Assembly: GCF_000242455.2 (NCBI RefSeq) | Contig: NC_019892.1 | Span: 8,876,744 to 8,940,743, forward strand | Source of the DNA: Singulisphaera acidiphila DSM 18658 | Lineage (GTDB): Bacteria > Planctomycetota > Planctomycetia > Isosphaerales > Isosphaeraceae | Reading direction: 5' to 3' | DNA: 64,000 bases | Shown here: positions 35,654-44,785 of the stretch, piece by piece | How positions within the stretch are numbered: the stretch's first letter is position 1 | Layout of the letters: every line of letters starts with the position of its first letter | Made by a program: the position numbers and the translations under genes | The notes under the pieces: generated by a model | The model's input: the letters and a program-made list of their open reading frames with translations, nothing else | The model's database searches: none | Told to the model about the DNA's origin: nothing

Positions 35654-36259
35654 TCAAGGGTCGCCCGCCCCGTCCAGCTTGCGGACTTCTTCTTGGAGCG
35701 TCTTCTGTACCCGATGCTTGGCCATAAAGACATTGGCGACCGGCATACCGAGGCGGCGCGAGGCGTCGGCCCCCGAGAGCCCTTCCAGCGCGGTAAGGCG
35801 AAAGGCATCCCACGACTGGGCAGAGACCCGTTGCCGGACCTGCAACATGGCCAGATCGAGCAACTCACGGTCGAACGCCTCCTCGATCTGCCGCTCCAGA
35901 TCGGCGCGGGCTTCGAGCGAGTTCAGGGTTTCCCAGGCTTGGTCGTCCCCCTGCCCCGTGCGATGCTGCCGGCTCCCGACAAAGTCGAGCAAGGTGCGCT
36001 GGGTGACCGTCTTGAGCCAGGCCCGAAAACTGCGGGCCGGATCGTATTGAAAGTCGCGCATCTTCTCGGTCAGCTTGGCAAGCACGATCTGGGCGACGTC
36101 GTCAGCATCGGCCCCCTGGAGGCCCCGAGCGCAGCACCAACCATAGATTTTGGGACGGTAACGACGGACGAACTCGTCCCAGGCCTCCGCGTTAGAGGGA
36201 TCATTCTGAAACGTTCCCAGTAAACTAACAGAGGTCTGGGTATCAGCAGTTTCGGACAT
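35654..36259 (-). CDS. ECF-type RNA polymerase sigma factor
   Basis: 201 residues with sigma region 2 (AWDEFVRRYRPKIYGWCCARGLQGADADDVAQIVLAKLTEKM, then FRAWLKTVTQRTLLDFV) and region 4 (RQRVSAQSWDAFRLTALEGLSGADASRRLGMPVANVFMAKHRV, a helix-turn-helix). This matches ECF sigma factors, including planctomycete types encoded beside Ser/Thr kinases. It is divergent from the kinase gene across a 330-base shared upstream region, and the kinase carries an anti-sigma-like zinc motif. That suggests the pair is a regulatory unit. The ATG at 36259 has a G-rich ribosome binding site. Confidence 0.92.
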   Translation of the reverse strand: MSETADTQTSVSLLGTFQNDPSNAEAWDEFVRRYRPKIYGWCCARGLQGADADDVAQIVLAKLTEKMRDFQYDPARSFRAWLKTVTQRTLLDFVGSRQHRTGQGDDQAWETLNSLEARADLERQIEEAFDRELLDLAMLQVRQRVSAQSWDAFRLTALEGLSGADASRRLGMPVANVFMAKHRVQKTLQEEVRKLDGAGDP

Positions 36260-36591
36260 CGCGTCCCCCGGGGGAAGGGATCAATCGGACAGACCGACCA
36301 ACCCACCAGACGGCCTCGCCGGAGTCAGGCACCGCGTCATAAAGCTCGACACAGCTTAACGAACGCGCTTGGCCGCATGAAAGAGCGCCGCGAAGTTTCG
36401 GTCATCTCTTTCCCTCTCCGTGGCGATCCGGTTAGCATGTTGGCATGCGAGAAATCCCCTTCGGCAAGACTGCCGGTGGATGCCTCGCAAAAGGATGTAG
36501 CGTTAGGTCGGTGACAATCGCGCCGTATTCTCAATGGAGGAGACTCGAAATTGGGTCCCCATCTAAATTGGGAAGGCACCAGGAGGCCGCG
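36260..36591. promoter_or_regulatory. Shared upstream region of the sigma factor and kinase genes
   Basis: 332 bases between divergent regulatory genes; both promoters must lie here. Nothing coding is supported. An AGGAGG ribosome binding site sits at 36581-36586 for the kinase. Autoregulation by the sigma factor is plausible but inferred. Confidence 0.5.
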
Positions 36592-39500
36592 ATGAAAGGC
36601 TGCCCGGAGGGCGAACGGTTCGTGCTGCTTCTGCAGGAGCGGCTGGATTCCGCCGAACAAGCCTTCATTGTGGGTCACGTCGAGACTTGCCCACGTTGCC
36701 AGGATCATCTGGAAGCCCTGACCGCGGGAAGTCTCACCCGGTTCGAGAGCGAAAAGCAGGGATCGCGGAAGGAACCCTACTCCACGGAAAAGGAAGAAAA
36801 GGGGGGCAGCGGTCTGCCCGCACTCCGACGACGACCGGACTGGCCCTCGCTCCCGGCCGGAGCGAGACGGTCACCCACCCCTGGATTCTCGAGAATCACG
36901 GGCAGCCCTTGGCCCTCAGTCCCCGACTTCGACATTCTCGAAGAACTGGGCCGAGGGGGGATGGGGATCGTCTACAAGGCGAGGCAGCGGTCGTTGAACC
37001 GCCTGGTGGCTTTGAAGATGATCCGCGACGGCGGCCGTGCCCGGCCCAGGGACCTGGCCCGATTCCGGATCGAGGCCAAGGCGGTGGCACGACTCCGGCA
37101 CGCGAACATCCTCCAGATCTACGAGATCGGCGATGAAGACGGGCTCCCGTTCGTGGCTTTAGAGCTGCTCGAAGGGGGGAGTCTCGAAGTGCGGATGGCC
37201 GGCACGCCTCAGCCTGGGTTCCGGGCGGCCGAGACCCTCAGCATCCTCGCCCGAGCGATCCACGCCGCACACGAGGCGGGGATCATCCACCGCGACCTCA
37301 AGCCCTCGAACGTCCTGTTCACCTGCGACGGGATCCCCAAGATCACCGACTTCGGCCTGGCCAAGCGCCTCGAGGAGGACGACGGCCATACCGAGAGCGG
37401 GCAGGTCATGGGCTCACCCAGCTACATTTCGCCTGAACAGGCGCGAGGCCGCAATCGCGAGGTGGGGCCGACCGCCGACGTCTACAGCCTGGGGGCGATC
37501 CTCTATCAGATGCTGACCGGGCGGCCCCCGTTCCGTGGCACGACGCCGGTGGAGACCGTCATGCAGGTCATCCACGAGGAGCCGGTCCCCCCCTCCCGCC
37601 TGCTGTCGAAAGTGCCCCGCGACCTGGAGACGATCTGCCTGAAGGCCCTGGACAAGGAGCCGCGCCGCCGCTACGCCAGCGCAAACGACCTGGCCGACGA
37701 TCTCGGACGCTACCTCGCGGGCGAGCCGATCCGGGCCCGCCCCACGCCCCTCTGGGAGCGCGGCCTGAAATGGACCAAGCGCCGGCCGACGACCGCCATC
37801 CTCGTGGCCCTTGGGGTATCGAGCGTCGTTGGCCTGGGAGGCTCCGGGCTCCACTATGAACGCAATCTCCGCCAGCACGCGAGAGACATCGCCGCGGCCC
37901 GCTTAACCGGGGTCTACGCCCTGAACGATGCCGGCAAAGCCATCGCCCGAGGCGACTTGAACGGGGCCAAAGACACGCTCGTGAAGCTCTCGACCCGGAT
38001 CGAGCGAGAACCGAGACTGGCGGACCTGGGCGTCCAGGCCGCCGGCCTGCTCGACCAAATCGGCCGTGGGCTCGCCGGACGCGAGGCCCGGGAGGACGCC
38101 GCCGCGCGATTCGCTCGGTTCCTTCGGCTCCGGGACGAGGCGATCATCCGCGACGTCCACTTCACCGGCCTGGACCTGCCCGACGACCCCAAGGCCACCC
38201 GCCAGGCCGTCCGCGCAGCCCTGGCCGTGTTCGAGCCCCAGGGTCAGGCCGGCTCCGGGCTGCTTGCCTCCTTGCCCGACACGCTGACAACACAAGAGCG
38301 CGACGACGTGGCCCGGGGTACCCATGAGCTCCTGCTCGTACTGGCCGAGGCGGTCTCGCGACCGGCGGCCGGGGAAGATCCCGGAGAACAGGCCCGGGAG
38401 GCGCTCGGAATCCTCGACGCAGCCGCCCAGGTCCACCCGCTCCCCTCACCGGCCTATCACCTCCGGCGAGCGGCCTGCCTGGCCCGCGCAGGAGATGAGG
38501 CGGGCGCGTCGCGCCAGCGTGTCGAAGCCGAACGGCTCGAGCCGGCGAATGCCTTCGATCACTTCCTGCTCGGTCGCGAGTGGTCGAAACGAGGGTCGCT
38601 GACCCGGGCGAAGCGTCACTTCGACGCCGCCCTGCGGCTCCAGCCCGATCACTTCTGGGCCCTCTGCCTCTCGGCCATCTGCGAGCTGAACGGCAGCCCG
38701 CAGCGGCCCGAGGTGGCCAAGGCGGCGCTTCGCGACTGCCTGGCGCGACACCCCGACTTCGCCTGGCTCTACCTCCTCCGTGGGTTCGCCTGCGGCCAGA
38801 TCGCCACGGCCGAGACGAACCAAGCCCAGGCGGAACAGTCGTTCGAGGATGCCGAGGCCGACTTCCGCAAGGCCCTCGAGCTCGGCTCCGGCCAAGAACT
38901 GCGCTATGCCTTGCGGGTCAACCGCGGCCTGGTCCGGTTCAAACGCGATCGGCCACGCGAGGCGGCGACCGATCTTCGCGAGGCGATCGCGATCGACCCC
39001 ACACGGTTCAACGCCTATGTCACCTTGGCCCACCTCGATCGCGAACAAGGACGGCCCGAGGAGGCCGCCGCCTTGCTCGACCGCGCAATCGAGCTGAAAC
39101 CGGACCTCGCCCCCCTCTACCGGACCCGGGCGCTCTGGAAGATCGAGAGCAAGGATCGGGACGCCGCCCTCCACGATCTGGATGAGGCGCTCCGACGCGA
39201 ACCACCGCGCAGTCCCGAAGCGGCCGGCGACCACGCCCTAAGAGGCCACTTGCTCTGCACGGCCGGGCGTCACCAGGAGGCCCTCAACGCCTGCGACGCC
39301 GCGCTCGAGATCGACCCTGAAGATGCCGAAGCCCACCGCTGGCGAGTCGCCGCACTGCTCGAACTGAAGCGATACGACGACGTGCTCCACTCGTGCGACG
39401 GCTACCTGGCCAACGGTAAAGCCTCGGCCGAGCTCCTCGAAATCCGAGGCTTGGCCAAGGCCCATCGTAAAGACTACGCCGGGTCGATCGCCGACTATAC

Positions 39501-40008
39501 GCGGGCCCTCGCCCTGAAGCCCGACCGGGCAACCTTGCATGCCCATCGCGGCTGGGCGCACCTCATCTCCGAAGCACCCAAGCTCGCCTTGCTCGACTTC
39601 GAAGAAGCGGTGCGGCTCGACCCCGGGAGCGGCGACGCCTTCTCCGGCCGCGGTTCAGCCCTGGTCCTGCTCGGCCAGCACCGGTCGGCCGTCGCCGACG
39701 CCGAGGAAGCCCTCCGCCACGGCGAGCCGACCCCCCGGATGTACTACAATGCCGCGAGAACGTACGCCCAAGCCTCCGCCGTCGCTGCGGCGCATGTCGG
39801 CGAACGCGGACGCGATGCCCTGGACGTTTCCTTTCGCTACCAGGACCGTTCCCTGGAGCTTCTGGGTGACGCCCTGGGGCGAATCCCGGACGGCCAGCGC
39901 GACGGGTTCTGGCGTGAAGTCATCCACGCCGACGAGGCGCTGCGGGCGATTCGCCGCCGCCCTCGATTCAGCGAACTCTCCGCACGGTTCGCGCCGACGC
40001 CCCCATGA
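36592..40008 (+). CDS. Membrane Ser/Thr protein kinase with anti-sigma-like zinc finger and TPR repeats
   Basis: 1138 residues. The N-terminus contains a zinc-binding anti-sigma-like motif, HVETCPRCQDHLEAL (H-x3-C-x2-C). The Hanks-type kinase domain spans about 113-383: ELGRGGMGIVYKARQ (Gly loop), VALKMIRDG (catalytic Lys), HRDLKPSNVLF from His233, DFGLAK, and SPSYISPEQARG. A single membrane helix lies at about 400-420 (TAILVALGVSSVVGLGGSG). The rest is a long TPR region (for example DAALRLQPDHFWAL, AIELKPDLAPLYRTRALWKI), facing outward. The strong AGGAGG site fixes the ATG at 36592. The next gene overlaps its stop by 4 bases. Confidence 0.93.
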   Translation: MKGCPEGERFVLLLQERLDSAEQAFIVGHVETCPRCQDHLEALTAGSLTRFESEKQGSRKEPYSTEKEEKGGSGLPALRRRPDWPSLPAGARRSPTPGFSRITGSPWPSVPDFDILEELGRGGMGIVYKARQRSLNRLVALKMIRDGGRARPRDLARFRIEAKAVARLRHANILQIYEIGDEDGLPFVALELLEGGSLEVRMAGTPQPGFRAAETLSILARAIHAAHEAGIIHRDLKPSNVLFTCDGIPKITDFGLAKRLEEDDGHTESGQVMGSPSYISPEQARGRNREVGPTADVYSLGAILYQMLTGRPPFRGTTPVETVMQVIHEEPVPPSRLLSKVPRDLETICLKALDKEPRRRYASANDLADDLGRYLAGEPIRARPTPLWERGLKWTKRRPTTAILVALGVSSVVGLGGSGLHYERNLRQHARDIAAARLTGVYALNDAGKAIARGDLNGAKDTLVKLSTRIEREPRLADLGVQAAGLLDQIGRGLAGREAREDAAARFARFLRLRDEAIIRDVHFTGLDLPDDPKATRQAVRAALAVFEPQGQAGSGLLASLPDTLTTQERDDVARGTHELLLVLAEAVSRPAAGEDPGEQAREALGILDAAAQVHPLPSPAYHLRRAACLARAGDEAGASRQRVEAERLEPANAFDHFLLGREWSKRGSLTRAKRHFDAALRLQPDHFWALCLSAICELNGSPQRPEVAKAALRDCLARHPDFAWLYLLRGFACGQIATAETNQAQAEQSFEDAEADFRKALELGSGQELRYALRVNRGLVRFKRDRPREAATDLREAIAIDPTRFNAYVTLAHLDREQGRPEEAAALLDRAIELKPDLAPLYRTRALWKIESKDRDAALHDLDEALRREPPRSPEAAGDHALRGHLLCTAGRHQEALNACDAALEIDPEDAEAHRWRVAALLELKRYDDVLHSCDGYLANGKASAELLEIRGLAKAHRKDYAGSIADYTRALALKPDRATLHAHRGWAHLISEAPKLALLDFEEAVRLDPGSGDAFSGRGSALVLLGQHRSAVADAEEALRHGEPTPRMYYNAARTYAQASAVAAAHVGERGRDALDVSFRYQDRSLELLGDALGRIPDGQRDGFWREVIHADEALRAIRRRPRFSELSARFAPTPP

Positions 40009-41657
40009 CGCAAATCAGAGAGGCCCAAGATCATGCCTCTCTTGCTTCTCATTCGATCGCAAACGACTCCTCAATGACCAAACCGAGCGTCACGAACGGA
40101 ATCAGAAAAAGAGGAACGCCGACGATGGCCATCCTTCCCCACGCTCGCCCCTTCAAGGATGATCCCCCAATGGCCCGATCCCGCCGTTCCAAGCCGTCAC
40201 GAACGTGGCAAGTGGAGCAGCTCGAGGATCGGGCCTTGCTCACGACCATGTACGGTCCGACACCGGCGACCGCAGGTCTCGTCGTAACTCCGGCTCCCAT
40301 TTCGTCAAACGCCTGGTGGAATCTCGGACCTAACGAGATCTCGACTTCTGACCGGGGCCGATTCGTCATCAGCATGGCTGAACCCACCAACCTGGCTTTG
40401 GCCCTCCGCACGAAAGACCTCCAGCAGGCGCGGTCAGCCTTCTCACCAGTCATGGATACCCTTTCGTTCGGGGCTGGCCAGACCACGTTCGCGATCGCGA
40501 ACAGCAACACCTACAGCGTGATCGAAGGAACCAAAATGGGCCGGCTGTTCGGTGGCAGCACGGATGCGCCGCCCCCTCCCTTTGCCTTTGCGATTCGCGG
40601 CTTTCCGGGAGCCGCCTTCACGGGTCGAGGCCCGATGGTCTTCGGCCGACCACGCGACGACATGGATGGTGGCCCCCCTCGGCTCGGCTCCAGGTCGTTG
40701 CTCCTCGTCATCTCTCCCGATTCCTACTGGGAGAACGGGATCATCGGCAAATCCAACGAAGCCTTCTCGTTCGCCAGCAGCGGATCGCCCAGCGAAGCCC
40801 GAAGTGGCTCGTCGGCCCACACCGAGCCAAACTCGAGCGAAACGACAGGGTACGGCCAGTCCCCGGCCACCACCTCGAACCTTACAAACCTCTTGCCCGG
40901 GCCTTCCACCGGCAACGTCATGATCTGGGTGGACGCCGACACATGGTCCAGCGACACCGTGCTTACTTCGAGCCTGCTCAGCCAGAGAGAATTCGAACCA
41001 GGCGCCCTGTTCCCCCAGGACGATCTTCCTGAAGTGACCGCGCTGCTCGCATCGATCTTGAATGAATGGCTCGATGAGACGGTCGAACTACCACTTCCCC
41101 TCTCGGGCCAGTTGCAGCAAATCACGAAGCTCGACCCGCTCGACGAATCCTCACTCGCCTTAACGGCCACGCTCCTGACCGTCTCCAGCGCTCCTCAGTC
41201 CACAACGGCCGGGCCAAGCCCCTCGGAGAACGCCTCGTCCGAGGCCTCCCTCCCCGCCTCTAACCCTCCCTCCTGGGCCGGCTTCGTCATCGGCCTGAAT
41301 GAGGCCTTCGAGGCGAACCGCCTGGCGACCCATCGGTGGCCATCCTCGACTGAGCCGCAAAGCAAATCCAAGCAACACGATGGAGCGAGCGAGGCGGCGC
41401 GCACCGTCGAGCAAGCGGCCGCAGACGAGGCGCTCCAGAGCCTGGATCGGGAACCGCCTCCCCAGGATGCCATCGACGCACTCTTCCTCCCCCCTTCGGA
41501 GAAGGAGAAAGACACGTTGGACTCAACAGCAAAGGAAGGCCGGCTCAGCGCAGCCGCCCGCGCCTCCCTGAGCCTCGCCATTGTCCCGGCTCTCTGGGCC
41601 GAACGGCTCAGCCACCGCCGCGGGCAACCGGACCAGGACGATCGAGACGAGGATTAA
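40005..41657 (+). CDS. LEPR-xLL-motif protein of unknown function, coupled to the kinase
   Basis: 550 residues. The first ATG overlaps the kinase stop codon (ATGA), implying translational coupling; later ATGs at 40074, 40125 and 40170 are possible starts. Near residues 57-82 it reads MARSRRSKPSRTWQVEQLED followed by RALLT, the LEPR-xLL type export motif of planctomycetes. The body is Ser/Pro-rich and low in recognisable structure, with no named domain; near the C-terminus it is Ala/Glu/Asp-rich. A role as a surface protein controlled with the kinase is inferred from coupling only. Confidence 0.7.
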   Translation: MTQIREAQDHASLASHSIANDSSMTKPSVTNGIRKRGTPTMAILPHARPFKDDPPMARSRRSKPSRTWQVEQLEDRALLTTMYGPTPATAGLVVTPAPISSNAWWNLGPNEISTSDRGRFVISMAEPTNLALALRTKDLQQARSAFSPVMDTLSFGAGQTTFAIANSNTYSVIEGTKMGRLFGGSTDAPPPPFAFAIRGFPGAAFTGRGPMVFGRPRDDMDGGPPRLGSRSLLLVISPDSYWENGIIGKSNEAFSFASSGSPSEARSGSSAHTEPNSSETTGYGQSPATTSNLTNLLPGPSTGNVMIWVDADTWSSDTVLTSSLLSQREFEPGALFPQDDLPEVTALLASILNEWLDETVELPLPLSGQLQQITKLDPLDESSLALTATLLTVSSAPQSTTAGPSPSENASSEASLPASNPPSWAGFVIGLNEAFEANRLATHRWPSSTEPQSKSKQHDGASEAARTVEQAAADEALQSLDREPPPQDAIDALFLPPSEKEKDTLDSTAKEGRLSAAARASLSLAIVPALWAERLSHRRGQPDQDDRDED

Positions 41658-41760
41658 TACGAAACCAAGGGTTCAAACGCCCTGGCGAATGAAAAGGTGA
41701 GAGACAAAGCCGGCCAGTAGCACAACCGACCCGGCCGTTGGGAATCAATCAGCCGGCAGG

Positions 41761-42654
41761 TCATCCCTTCGCGGGAACGGCGAAAAAGTTGGCGCTAAAG
41801 GTCGACGACGGAAACGCCTGGATACAGTCGGCGATTTCCCCGTTGGGACTGATCTCGTGCAACTGGTAGCCGAGAGACCAGAGCTCATCCAGCACTTCCA
41901 TCGGAGCGATCCCGGCGTTATCACAGGTAACGTCGCCGACTTCGAGCATAATCCGAGCCACCCGTTTCTCTCGAAGCAGGCCGCGCGCTCCACGAATGAC
42001 ACCGAGTTCGAAGCCTTCGACGTCGATCTTGAGAAAATCAATCTGGTCGAGCCCTTCCGCTTCGGCATGAGCATCGAGCGTGGTGATGGCGACCTCGATG
42101 ATCTCATCCGCCGAGAGTGGCTTCCGATTCCAGGTAATCTCTTGGTCCGCCAGCGTGTTCAGGCCGCTCATCTCGCGGTGGACCCGCAGCCGCGCAGTGC
42201 CGAGAGCTTCGCCGACAGCAGAAGGAAAGACCTTCACGGCGGCCAGGTTGTTGATGGCGAGATTGTTCAGCAGCAGGTTCCGCGTGCTCGGCGTGGGCTC
42301 GAAGGCATGAATCACCCCCTTGCCGCCGATGAAGTGGGCGGCCTCAAGGCTGAACATGCCGTGATTTGCCCCGACGTCGACAATGGTCATCCCCGGGCGA
42401 ATGGTCCGCTCAATCAGCGCACTCTCATAGGTCTCGGGGTTGCCATCGCGAAGGTAGTGATACTCCGAGAGGCTCACGGCCTGATATCGCTGCCCCCAGC
42501 GGTTCCGCGACCAGGGAGCCTCACGCCTCACGGCATGAACAGCACTCCATTCAATCGTGTTCCGCAGCTCCTTACATCGCCTGATGATTCCCCTGACGGC
42601 GCGGGAAATCATCGAGGGATGCCGTCGGCTCACCGTGGTGTGGTTGGGGGACAT
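41761..42654 (-). CDS. FkbM-family methyltransferase
   Basis: 297 residues. The SAM-binding motif is MTIVDVGANHGMFSLEAAHFI, followed by GVIHAFEPTPSTRNLLLNNLAIN and FLKIDVEGFELGVIRGARGLL, the signature FkbM pattern. Family members transfer a methyl group from S-adenosylmethionine to hydroxyls in polyketides, glycans or other products. The ATG at 42654 has an AAGGAG site 7 bases upstream; a TTG at 42672 is less likely. It is the nearest recognisable enzyme to the left of the lipopeptide cluster but on the opposite strand and about 1.8 kb away, so a tailoring role is possible but unproven. Confidence 0.9.
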   Translation of the reverse strand: MSPNHTTVSRRHPSMISRAVRGIIRRCKELRNTIEWSAVHAVRREAPWSRNRWGQRYQAVSLSEYHYLRDGNPETYESALIERTIRPGMTIVDVGANHGMFSLEAAHFIGGKGVIHAFEPTPSTRNLLLNNLAINNLAAVKVFPSAVGEALGTARLRVHREMSGLNTLADQEITWNRKPLSADEIIEVAITTLDAHAEAEGLDQIDFLKIDVEGFELGVIRGARGLLREKRVARIMLEVGDVTCDNAGIAPMEVLDELWSLGYQLHEISPNGEIADCIQAFPSSTFSANFFAVPAKG

Positions 42655-44483
42655 CGTGCATCTCCTTGGCAACCGTGAACCTGACGGAACAGGAAGATGA
42701 AATTCAACAAATGACTGAAGCCCCGGTTACGGAACCCCAGAACCAGAGCGAAGGGAGGGGATACTCTTACAGAAGTGTTTTTTTCGGAAACCCTGTCCTC
42801 ACAAATTTATATTCACAATCATCTAGGCCCCTGCCAGGCATGTCCATGACCAAGAAAAGAAGCCACAGCGAAATCGCCAGGCCAACCGCGAAGTGATCTC
42901 CACGAAAAGCATAAGGCAGCCTGATTTTACACAAAACCGGCATATTTCCACAAAAACAAATCAGCAGTGCCCGCCTGGATCGACGACCAACGCACAAACC
43001 ATCAAAATATACAAAAAACAATAATCCACTTGCGACGCGAGGGCATCCCGGCCTCGTTTTCGCCAGATCAGACAATCGGTTGAAGTGAATCTTAGCCCGG
43101 GCCGATCATCGGAAGCGGTGGCTTCAGACCTATTGAGAGCCCAAGCATCAGTTGCCCAAGACCGCAGGATCTCAGAGGGCCATCCCAACCGAAGGGGGAG
43201 GGTGAGAGGGGGCGTTCATAGGCCGGCCCAGGCTCATAAAAACACCGTTATCGATCGGCTCAGTGCGTGATCGCCGGATGTCCACTTCTTGTAATAATCG
43301 GCCAACAATGCCGGTAGCCCCCATGAGAGAATCGAGATTTCTTTCTGTGAACCGACAACAACCAACTCCTTAGGGAAATGATGGCGCGACCGGCGTCGGG
43401 CCGCACAGCCAACCGAGTATTATGCAAGAGGGGACGCCCGCGCGCCAAGGTGAACACCGACTTGACGCCTTCTCATTAGCAGTCGAGTGGGCCAGACGGA
43501 TCGGACGCCTTGACTGAGGCAACAGTCCTCGGGGAAGGCACCCGCAGTAAAAGCAACTCGCGCCGCGGCTTGAACGTCGTTCGTTGAGAGAGGAGCGTAG
43601 GAATCTGGCCTACCGCCTTCCTTTACGAACCCAAACATTTGTCTACGGCCCCTGCAACCCGAACCTTGCCCCGTCCGCGAACCTGACCTCGATCTGCCCA
43701 TCCCAGGCGGGCGGCCGGCCAAGGTCTCTAGTTTTATGGCGACGCATGCTCTATCGGGATGGGCCGCCGGGTGCCACCCAAGCACGCAGCCACCTGGAGT
43801 TGCAGATTCACCGCCTCAAATTCCGCCTTCTAAAACCCAATAACAGCCCAACCAAAGCGACTGACAATCTCCCAAACAAACCGACTTGTTCGGATTAGAC
43901 CGGTTTTGCCAATAATGCTTGGGGATTTCGCATCAGAAGTTCTTGACATACCTTCCGCATGCAGGATATTTTACCTAAACGCTTCCGGTCAGAGAAGCTA
44001 GGCATTCTAACGAGACTTTGCCGAATGGCTTGAATTTTGCGTACGATTCGCTCGTTACTGCTTTAGGAAGGCAGGCGTCCCCCCGCTGGACACCTTATGG
44101 GCGGAGTCCTTCCCCAACGGTGTCAGTCCGTGAGCAAGCGACGTAGTCGAAGGCAATTCCAGAGCAAGTAGGAACGAACACATAGGGTCAATGCTGACCG
44201 GCAAGCGGGATTGAACTGAGGCTTGGATCGCAGCTGATGGTCGAGACGCACACGGATCGCGGTCGTGGCGGCGGATCGGATCTCATTCGAAGCCGACGTG
44301 AAAAACCAAAGGTCTCGACTTGCCGAGGGTGAAACGTTTCCGGAGGCGACGAACGCTCCGGTTCGAGAAATAAAAAGCGGTCTTCGCAGTCTTCGACGAA
44401 AGGGATTTCCTGCGTCCGGTGGACGGATCAAGGGGCAAGAGGAGGAGCGCCCCCGGTCGTGCCCCATTGGAGATTCCCTGGTC
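42655..44483. other. Long region without a convincing gene, upstream of the lipopeptide cluster
   Basis: About 1.8 kb. Base composition is lower in GC than its surroundings, especially 42700-43100 and 43850-44060. Reading frames are short, overlap on both strands, and give no family. It should hold the promoter of the MbtH-NRPS operon, and perhaps small RNAs or decayed genes that cannot be supported from sequence alone. Confidence 0.5.
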
Positions 44484-44699
44484 ATGGTCCCTGCACAGAC
44501 GGCCAAAGACGTGAAGTTCCGAGTTGTGGTAAACCACGAAGAGCAGTATTCGCTCTGGCTGGCCGATCGGGAGATTCCCAACGGTTGGAGCGATACGGGC
44601 AAGGCGGGGACCCGGGAAGAATGTTTGGCCCACATCGAGGCGGTGTGGACCGACATGCGCCCGCTCAGCCTGCGCCGGGCGATGGATGACGTTCGCTGA
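44484..44699 (+). CDS. MbtH-like protein
   Basis: 71 residues, the usual MbtH length. It matches the family along its length: KFRVVVNHEEQYSLWLADRE, then IPNGWSDTGKAGTREECLAH and IEAVWTDMRPLSLRRAMDD. MbtH-like proteins bind and activate A domains of NRPSs in the cytoplasm. The ATG at 44484 is used because similarity begins there; a longer in-frame opening upstream adds 73 residues with no match. A GGAG site lies about 11 bases upstream. The NRPS gene begins 86 bases later on the same strand, so the two are probably co-transcribed. Confidence 0.93.
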   Translation: MVPAQTAKDVKFRVVVNHEEQYSLWLADREIPNGWSDTGKAGTREECLAHIEAVWTDMRPLSLRRAMDDVR

Positions 44700-44785
44700 A
44701 GAGAAGATTGATCGGCGAGTGCTTCGAGCCCGATGCGAGCGGATCCGGCCGAGACTCAGGCCGGGCTCTCTCCCACCTTGAGCGG

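Noticed and set aside
42767..43075. 102-codon minus-strand frame before the cluster
   Set aside because: Cys/Phe-rich translation of an AT-richer stretch, no family match, no ribosome binding site.
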